A DNA stretch of 9,586 nucleotides, from the NCBI GenBank assembly GCA_046262435.1, contig JBHEMT010000030.1, positions 1 to 9,586 on the forward strand. The letters are read 5' to 3'. The DNA comes from JBHEMT01 sp046262435. GTDB taxonomy: Bacteria; Chloroflexota; Dormibacteria; Aeolococcales; Aeolococcaceae. Shown here piece after piece: positions 1-4,883 of this stretch. Each line of letters starts with the position of its first letter. Position 1 is the first letter of the stretch. The notes below the pieces were generated by a model, which saw nothing but the letters and a program-made list of their open reading frames with translations, did not search any database and was not told the DNA's origin. Made by a program: the position numbers and the translations under genes.

Positions 1-525
1 GGTGGTCGGCCCGTCGGCGGTGGGTCCGGCAACGCCGTAGCTCACTGACTGATAGGTGTTCTGGCAGCGGCAGAGAGCATCGGCACCACCCGTCGGCCCG
101 GAGAGGGGATGCTGGTCGAGCCGCTGCGCGAGCTGCGGATACAGCGGGCAGTTGGTGGTTCCGGCATAGGTGCCCCCACCCGCCGGATGGCAGCTCGCCC
201 CGCCCGCCGGAAAGAGGATCTCGGCCGCGAAGCAGGCTCCGGTGGGCCCGTTGACGCTCGCCGGTGGCTCGCCGCCCGACGGCCCACCTCCCGGGCAGGC
301 CGGGAACCCGGCCGCCGCCGTGCCGCCGCCGGCGGCCGTTGGGGTGGACGCCGCGGTGGCCGCGGGAGTCGGTGCAGCGGTGGTCGGGGCAGGAGTTGCG
401 GTGGGGATGGGGGTGGCGCTCGGCGACGCTGAGGCCCTGGAGGTCGGCGAGGGGCTGGCGCCCTGCCCCCCGCCGCACGCCGCCAGGCTCAGAACGCACA
501 TGATTCCGACTACCAGCCGACGCAT
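1..525 (-). CDS. Cys-rich putative lipoprotein, C-terminus cut by window edge
   Basis: The frame is open from an ATG at 525 to the left edge, giving 175 residues with no stop. The N-terminus is a lipoprotein signal: MRR, a hydrophobic stretch, then lipobox L14-A15-A16-C17 followed by Gly-Gly-Gly. The mature protein should therefore be lipid-anchored on the outer face of the membrane. Residues about 24-72 are a low-complexity Pro/Thr/Ser/Ala linker, typical of wall-spanning tethers. From residue 74 on comes a compact region with six cysteines (77, 98, 112, 126, 152, 154), including a CRC motif followed by QNTYQSVSYG. The even number of Cys could mean disulfides or metal binding; I do not recognise the family. 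The start is supported by a GAGGAG ribosome site at 531-536, five bases upstream. It lies 37 bases after tadA, so it is probably the last visible gene of the same operon. Certain: reading frame and signal. Unknown: function. Confidence 0.85.
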   Translation of the reverse strand, partial: MRRLVVGIMCVLSLAACGGGQGASPSPTSRASASPSATPIPTATPAPTTAAPTPAATAASTPTAAGGGTAAAGFPACPGGGPSGGEPPASVNGPTGACFAAEILFPAGGASCHPAGGGTYAGTTNCPLYPQLAQRLDQHPLSGPTGGADALCRCQNTYQSVSYGVAGPTADGPTT

Positions 526-562
526 GGGGTCTCCTCGACAGGGCGAGACGGCGGCCGCTCTG

Positions 563-1123
563 CTAAGGAACGGCGTCCCGGGGGGATGGTGGCAAATCCG
601 CGGGGCCGCGTGGGAGGCGGGTGCCCGGCCGGCGGCTCGGCGACACTCCAGGGCCCGGGCCGTCACCGCCCAGCCCGATGCCGGGCTCACCACGACGTCG
701 CGCACGGCGGAAGAACTGCGTCAGCAGCAGCCCGCAGCGGTCCCCGAGCAACCCCTCGTCCACCTCGATCCGATGGTTGTTGGCAGGGTGGCGGAGCACC
801 TCGTAGACGCTGCCGTCGGCGCCCTTCTTGGCGTCCCGCGCACCGTACACGCAACGCGCGATTCGCGCCTGAACCATCGCCCCTGCGCACATCGGGCACG
901 GCTCCAGCGTGGCCACCACGGTGGCTCCGGTGAGCCGCCAGCCGCCTTGGAGCCCCGCCAGGCGGCGCAGCACCAGCATCTCGGCGTGGAGGCAGGCATC
1001 GCCACCGCGCTCGACGCGGTTGGAGGCACTCACTGCGCGTCCGTCGCCGAGGATCCCCACCGCGCCCACCGGCACCTCGCCGCGACGCCCCGCCTCGGCA
1101 GCCCGGCGCAGCGCCAGACGCAT
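563..1123 (-). CDS. tadA: tRNA adenosine(34) deaminase TadA
   Basis: Zinc-dependent deaminase that converts A34 to inosine in the wobble position of tRNA-Arg(ACG). The zinc site is complete: H46 and catalytic E48 in the HAE motif, C76 and C79 in EPCPMCAGA. The TadA-specific segment VYGARDAKKGADGS (92-105), then RHPANNHRIEV and FFRRARR, matches the E. coli enzyme closely and separates it from cytosine or guanine deaminases. The residues before HAE read D42-A-C-L, where the family usually has D-P-T-A. After about residue 144 there is a Pro/Gly/Arg-rich tail of about 40 residues that the usual ~150-165 residue enzyme lacks; it looks disordered. The ATG at 1123 begins directly at the Met-Arg of helix 1, so the product is about 11 residues shorter at the N-terminus than E. 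coli TadA. No ATG, GTG or TTG lies upstream in frame before a stop at 1235-1237; an in-frame CTG at 1171 is the only extension. It follows the flavoprotein by 44 bases. Confidence 0.95.
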   Translation of the reverse strand: MRLALRRAAEAGRRGEVPVGAVGILGDGRAVSASNRVERGGDACLHAEMLVLRRLAGLQGGWRLTGATVVATLEPCPMCAGAMVQARIARCVYGARDAKKGADGSVYEVLRHPANNHRIEVDEGLLGDRCGLLLTQFFRRARRRGEPGIGLGGDGPGPGVSPSRRPGTRLPRGPADLPPSPRDAVP

Positions 1124-1167
1124 GGCGCGCAGCTCGAGCGCGGCCTGCGCGTCGGCCCGCGGGACCG

Positions 1168-3393
1168 TCAGCCCCCGACGGCAACCAGCGGAAGCGGCGT
1201 GGTCACCGGGGTGCGCTCGGTCACCCGCATGCCGTCATCGATGAAGCGCACCCGCTCAAAGGTGATGCAGTTCACCGGACAGTGGTCCTCGCAGATTCTG
1301 CAGTTGGTGCAGCGGTCGTAGTTGATGTAGATCTCGCCGCCGACGCCCCCGGCGCGCGGGTCACCGACGTCCGTTGCGCAGACCAGGGTCTCCCCGCCGG
1401 AGGAGCGTTCGCGATCCTCACCGAACACCACCACGTCAATCGCCTTCTCCGGGCACACGTCATCACACGCACCGCAGAGTACGCAGACGTCGGTGTCGTA
1501 GTGATGCACCGAGTCGCACTGGAAGCAGCGGATCGCCTGGACGATGGCCTCCCGGTCGGACCAGGGCAGCTCGCACTCGCTCATGTCGTAACGCTTGGTC
1601 GCCTCGAGGATGGGCGGTTCGGTGCGGGCGAACACCTCTGACTGGCGATGGTCGTCGGTACGCTCCACCACGGTCTGGTAGATCCGCCCATCGACGTTCT
1701 CCATGTCCTCGCCGAGGAACTCGCGGATGGCGCGAGCCACCCGGTGCCCCCAGCCGATCGCGTCGACGATGAACGACGGGCCCTGCACGCAGTCCCCGCC
1801 GGCGAAGAGCTTGTCGACGCCGGTGTGCCCCCCCCGGTCGGCGGCGATCAGCTGGCGCGGCGTCAACGGCATCGGCTCGCCGGGGTTCTCCATGATCTGG
1901 CCGGAGGCGAAGATCACGTAGTCGCCGTCCACGCGCACCCACGGCGCCCCCTCCTGCTCCTTGACCGAGGAGAAGATCAGCTTGCCGGTGAGCGGGTCGA
2001 ACTCGAGCGGGCCGAGCGGGGCAAAGGACACGCCGGTCACCTTGCCCGCCTCGTCTGTGTGGATCTCCTTGACGATGATTCCGCAGCGCAGCTGGAGGCC
2101 GATCTCCTTGGCCTCATGCAGCTCATTGCCGAATGCCGGCAGCCGGTCCTCCGGCTCGATCGCGCACATGTACACCTCGGCGGCGCCGAGCTTGATCGAT
2201 GACTGGCATGCGTCGGTGGCGATCGCGCCGCCACCCACCACGATCACCCGGCTGCCGGTCGCGAAGTACTCCGGGACCCGGTCGTAGGAGATCAGCCGCA
2301 GGAAGCGCATCGCGTCGATCACCTGGGGTGCGTCGCTGCCCGGTACCGGCAGGATTCGCCCCTTCATCATGCCGATCGACACGTAGACCGCGTCGAACTC
2401 CTCGCGCAGGTCCTCGAGCTTGATGTCCTTCTCGCCGGTGCCGATCGGGCTGTTGGTGCGCACCTCGATTCCGGTGGCCAGGATCATCTCCAGCTCCCAC
2501 TGCAGCTGGGCGTGATCGAAGCGGAACGGCGGGATGCTGGTGGTGAGCAGTCCGCCCACCTTGGCCTCGCGCTCGAAGAGCACCACCTCGTAGCCCTGCA
2601 CTCGCAGGTCGAGCGCCGCCGTGAGTCCCGACGGACCGGCGCCGACCACGGCCACCCGCCTGCCCTTGGGTGGCGCGATCTTGTAGTCGATCCACATCCC
2701 CTGCTTGAAGGAGAAGTCGGTGGCGAATCGCTTGAGTGACCGGATCGTCACCGGCTCCTCCCCCGGGTCCCAGCCGCGCTTGCAGTCCGTCTCGCAGGGG
2801 TGGTTGCAGATCCGGCCGAGCATGCTGGGGAACGGGTTGGTCTCGTGGATCACCCGCCAGGAGTCAACGTAGCGGCCCTGAGAAACGTAGTCGACGTAGG
2901 TGGCGATGTCCTGCTTGATCGGACAGTTGCGCTGACACGGCGAGATCGGCACGTTGAAGCCCAGGTCCCGATGGCCCCGCAGCATCTTCATCGGCGCCTT
3001 GTCAACCACGTTGCGGCCAATCGCAGCCAGGATCGCGGCGCGGCTGAGCAGGCCAACCGGCCGCGAGCGCTTGGAGAAGATGCCTCCCTCCGGCTCGGTC
3101 ACCAGCGTGGCCGAGGCGTTCGCCTCCACCATCGCCGCCGCAGCGGCCTCGGCGGCGATGCCGGCGTCACGCGCCGGCAGAGTGCTCATCAACTCCCTGA
3201 CCCGGGTGGTGTGCAGGGTGGCCGCGGCGAGCACCACGGTCTCCAGCCCGACCGTTCCGCAGGCCTCACCGTCGCGGGTCACCAGCAGCGGCAGCGGATG
3301 CTGGGCGCGCAGAGCCTCAAGGATGTCGGCCGCGGTGTCGTCAGGGTCGCACTCGGCGCCGAGCGGGGCCATCAGCTGAGCGAGGTCAGGCAT
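1168..3393 (-). CDS. CBS-like / GltD-like FAD-NAD(P) oxidoreductase / 2[4Fe-4S] ferredoxin fusion
   Basis: A 741-residue cytoplasmic electron-transfer enzyme. Residues about 20-125 resemble a degenerate CBS pair (LPLLVTRDG...GTVGLETV; then RVRELMST...VGLLSRAAILAAI). Residues about 145-235 are the GltD-type iron-sulfur segment, with C153 and C157 (CQRNCPIKQD) and C196, C200, C204. The flavoprotein core follows: FAD site GAGPSG at 251-256, pyridine-nucleotide site GGGAIATDA near 387-395, and second FAD motif FAGGDCVQGPS near 530-540. The C-terminus is a bacterial ferredoxin with two classical clusters, C637/C640/C643/C647-P and C695/C698/C701/C705-P, plus a preceding C623-x2-C626. Proteins of this build pass electrons between NAD(P)H, flavin and ferredoxin-like carriers. 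No glutamate synthase large subunit is visible, so calling it gltD would be unsafe. The start ATG overlaps the upstream CBS gene by 8 bases (ATGCCTGA) and has a G-rich GGGAGGGGG region in front, which suggests translational coupling. Physiological donor, acceptor and substrate are unknown. Confidence 0.92.
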   Translation of the reverse strand: MPDLAQLMAPLGAECDPDDTAADILEALRAQHPLPLLVTRDGEACGTVGLETVVLAAATLHTTRVRELMSTLPARDAGIAAEAAAAAMVEANASATLVTEPEGGIFSKRSRPVGLLSRAAILAAIGRNVVDKAPMKMLRGHRDLGFNVPISPCQRNCPIKQDIATYVDYVSQGRYVDSWRVIHETNPFPSMLGRICNHPCETDCKRGWDPGEEPVTIRSLKRFATDFSFKQGMWIDYKIAPPKGRRVAVVGAGPSGLTAALDLRVQGYEVVLFEREAKVGGLLTTSIPPFRFDHAQLQWELEMILATGIEVRTNSPIGTGEKDIKLEDLREEFDAVYVSIGMMKGRILPVPGSDAPQVIDAMRFLRLISYDRVPEYFATGSRVIVVGGGAIATDACQSSIKLGAAEVYMCAIEPEDRLPAFGNELHEAKEIGLQLRCGIIVKEIHTDEAGKVTGVSFAPLGPLEFDPLTGKLIFSSVKEQEGAPWVRVDGDYVIFASGQIMENPGEPMPLTPRQLIAADRGGHTGVDKLFAGGDCVQGPSFIVDAIGWGHRVARAIREFLGEDMENVDGRIYQTVVERTDDHRQSEVFARTEPPILEATKRYDMSECELPWSDREAIVQAIRCFQCDSVHHYDTDVCVLCGACDDVCPEKAIDVVVFGEDRERSSGGETLVCATDVGDPRAGGVGGEIYINYDRCTNCRICEDHCPVNCITFERVRFIDDGMRVTERTPVTTPLPLVAVGG

Positions 3394-3889
3394 GCGCCCC
3401 CTCCCCCATCGATGGGCGCACGTCCAGCCCGCGGGCCACGTGGCCGGCCACCTCCGCCGGCGTGAGCATCCCCACGGGGGTCTCGTCCTCGTGCATCACC
3501 AGGGCCAGGCGGCGACGCTGCCGGCCCATCACCGCGATCACCTCACCCACGCGCTGGTGCTCGTCGACGAGCAACGGGGGGGTGCGCAGCAGCTCACGTG
3601 CCTGCACCTCGGTGGTGCTCGGGCGCACCGCGAAGTCCGAGCCGGCGAGCACGATCCGACCCGCCGCCAGGCGCTGCACGATGTCCTCAGCGACGACGTA
3701 CCCGACCGGCCGGCGGTCGATCAGTACTGGAACCTCGTCGAGGTCGTTGTCGGCCATCAGCTTGGCCACCGCGTCAACGGGGGTGCTGGGGAGGCAGAAG
3801 ACAACCTCGTTGCGCATCACGTCGGTCACCGACGGATCGGCGGCGTCGGGGGCCAGCCGATCGGGGTCGAGCGCGAAGGAGTCAACCAC
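3386..3889 (-). CDS. Stand-alone two-CBS-domain protein
   Basis: A 167-residue soluble protein made almost wholly of a CBS pair. CBS1 spans about residues 21-77 (VTDVMRNEVVFCLPSTPVDA, then DEVPVLIDRRPVGYVVAEDI). CBS2 spans about 95-155 (ARELLRTPPLLVDEHQRVGE, then LALVMHEDETPVGMLTPAEV). CBS pairs usually bind AMP, ATP, S-adenosylmethionine or, in some proteins, c-di-AMP, and they act as regulatory sensors; the ligand here is not known. The start is GTG at 3889, the only standard start between the preceding stop at 3917-3919 and residue M25. Its ribosome site is weak (GGTGGGA about 11 bases upstream). The gene follows the hypothetical gene by 27 bases and overlaps the flavoprotein gene by 8. 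Since that enzyme begins with its own CBS-like region, this protein may be its partner or regulatory subunit (inference). Confidence 0.9.
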   Translation of the reverse strand: MVDSFALDPDRLAPDAADPSVTDVMRNEVVFCLPSTPVDAVAKLMADNDLDEVPVLIDRRPVGYVVAEDIVQRLAAGRIVLAGSDFAVRPSTTEVQARELLRTPPLLVDEHQRVGEVIAVMGRQRRRLALVMHEDETPVGMLTPAEVAGHVARGLDVRPSMGEGAHA

Positions 3890-3916
3890 TCGGCTCAGTT
3901 TCCCACCTGGGCGGGT

Positions 3917-4738
3917 TCAGTCGGCGTCCGGCTGCTGCTCGGCGGCGAAGCGGCGGAGCACGTCCTGCCAGGACTCAGCGGGCCCATCGACGGCTGCGGC
4001 TCTGGGTAGCGACCGTCGCAGCCGGTCCTTCGTCTTCTCGATTTCGCGGTCGCGGCGTTTCTCCTGGGTGGTGCGCGACACGCTGGCGGCCTGACGAATC
4101 TCGGCCTCAACCGACCGCACCGCGTCCGGGTCGGGCGCGGAGCGCAGCGAGCGGTTGAGCCGCGCACTGACGTCGGGGGTCAGGGTGCCGGCATCGCGCA
4201 GCTGATCGGTGGCACGCCGCCGCGCCGCCTCAAGGGCGCGTTGCTCGGCGGTGCGCTCGGTGTGCTGCTTGCGCTGCGCCTCGAATTGCCGGGTGCCCTC
4301 GGCAATCAGCTGCGGGTACTGCCAGGCAAGGCTGAACTTGCCCGAGCTGATCGCATCGTTCAGCTCCCTCACCTGGTCGGCAAAGCGTGCCCGCTGCGGC
4401 CCCTCGAGCAGGCCGAGCAGGTCGGCGAGCACGGGGCGCGCCTGGGCGTGCGCGCGGCGCACCCAGCCCGGGAGGTGATGGTGCTCCGGAGTTGGGACGC
4501 TGCCCGGCGCCTGCGCATGCGGCAGTCCGCGGGGCCGCACGTTGGTTGGCCGGGGGGGCGCGGAGTTGCGCGCCGGAGCATGCCGTCCCGGCCGGCCGCG
4601 GCCGGCTCCACTACCGTCGGGGTCGGCTCCCTGGGCCGGTCCCCCGTTCGAGTCACCTTGCACCGGCTCAAGCACGGCTGGTCGGGTCTCGTGCAGCCCG
4701 TCCGGCGGCAGGTCGACCGCGGCTCCCTGCGGCTCCAT
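3917..4738 (-). CDS. Hypothetical protein: disordered N-terminus, helical charged C-terminus
   Basis: With ATG 4738 as start the product has 273 residues. I do not recognise it. Residues 1-85 are rich in Pro, Gly, Ala and Arg and look disordered. Residues about 88-240 look mainly helical: HHHLPGWVRRAHAQARPVLA, a Leu-rich segment LADLLGLLEG, then long Arg/Glu/Gln/Ala stretches (QRKQHTERTAEQRALEAARR; TTQEKRRDREIEKTKDRLRR) that could form a coiled coil. No signal peptide or membrane segment is visible. The frame stays open up to 5032, but starts beyond about 4880 would run into the divergent transporter gene. GTG 4786 (289 residues) and GTG 4846 (309 residues) are realistic alternatives; none of these starts has a convincing ribosome site. 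It is the promoter-proximal gene of the minus-strand operon, 27 bases before the CBS gene, so a role linked to the CBS/flavoprotein pair is possible but unproven. Confidence 0.65.
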   Translation of the reverse strand: MEPQGAAVDLPPDGLHETRPAVLEPVQGDSNGGPAQGADPDGSGAGRGRPGRHAPARNSAPPRPTNVRPRGLPHAQAPGSVPTPEHHHLPGWVRRAHAQARPVLADLLGLLEGPQRARFADQVRELNDAISSGKFSLAWQYPQLIAEGTRQFEAQRKQHTERTAEQRALEAARRRATDQLRDAGTLTPDVSARLNRSLRSAPDPDAVRSVEAEIRQAASVSRTTQEKRRDREIEKTKDRLRRSLPRAAAVDGPAESWQDVLRRFAAEQQPDAD

Positions 4739-4883
4739 CGACGCCGCGCTGCTGGTTTCGGAGGGCGCGCTTGTGGTTAGGGTCACTCGTTCACTGATCT
4801 CGGCTGGCAACTCGGCTAGCCATGCTAACGGACCGATTCCCGCCACCGCCCCAGCGGCGCACCAGCGGTGATACTTCAGGCCG
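4739..4883. promoter_or_regulatory. Divergent intergenic region between minus-strand operon and transporter pair
   Basis: This is the only place where promoters for both divergent units can lie, though its left part is coding if the hypothetical gene starts at 4786 or 4846. An imperfect direct repeat CTCGGCTGGC / CTCGGCTAGC occupies 4799-4808 and 4811-4820, and the palindrome GGCTAGCC lies at 4814-4821. On the minus strand, TAGCAT (4827-4822) could be a -10 element for the operon. On the plus strand, GATACT sits at 4870-4875. I see no clear -35 boxes. I also see no structure resembling a c-di-AMP (ydaO-type) riboswitch, which in Firmicutes often precedes this transporter family, and there is little room for one. 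Confidence 0.4.
4870..4875 (+). promoter_or_regulatory. Putative -10 element of first transporter gene (leaderless start)
   Basis: GATACT lies 8 bases before ATG 4884. The context TGATACT also appears in front of the second transporter gene. This distance suits a -10 box of a transcript that begins at or next to the start codon, and no Shine-Dalgarno is evident (only CAGG, four bases before the ATG). No -35 match is seen 16-18 bases upstream, so the call is tentative. Confidence 0.35.

Noticed and set aside
170..1321. A 383-codon plus-strand open frame opposite the lipoprotein and tadA
   Set aside because: The minus strand has a lipobox and a complete TadA zinc site. The plus frame gives only low-complexity Ala/Arg/Pro sequence across two gene boundaries.
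1168..3393. Calling the flavoprotein glutamate synthase small subunit (gltD)
   Set aside because: The N-terminal CBS-like region, the extra double-cluster ferredoxin and the lack of a large subunit nearby do not fit a plain GltD.
3405..3416. Perfect 12-bp palindrome CCCATCGATGGG
   Set aside because: It lies inside the CBS coding sequence near its end (Arg-Pro-Ser-Met-Gly-Glu), has no partner site elsewhere in the window and is likely a codon coincidence.
4739..4883. Possible c-di-AMP (ydaO-type) riboswitch before the first transporter
   Set aside because: The space is short, no characteristic conserved bases or helices are seen, and the start looks leaderless.
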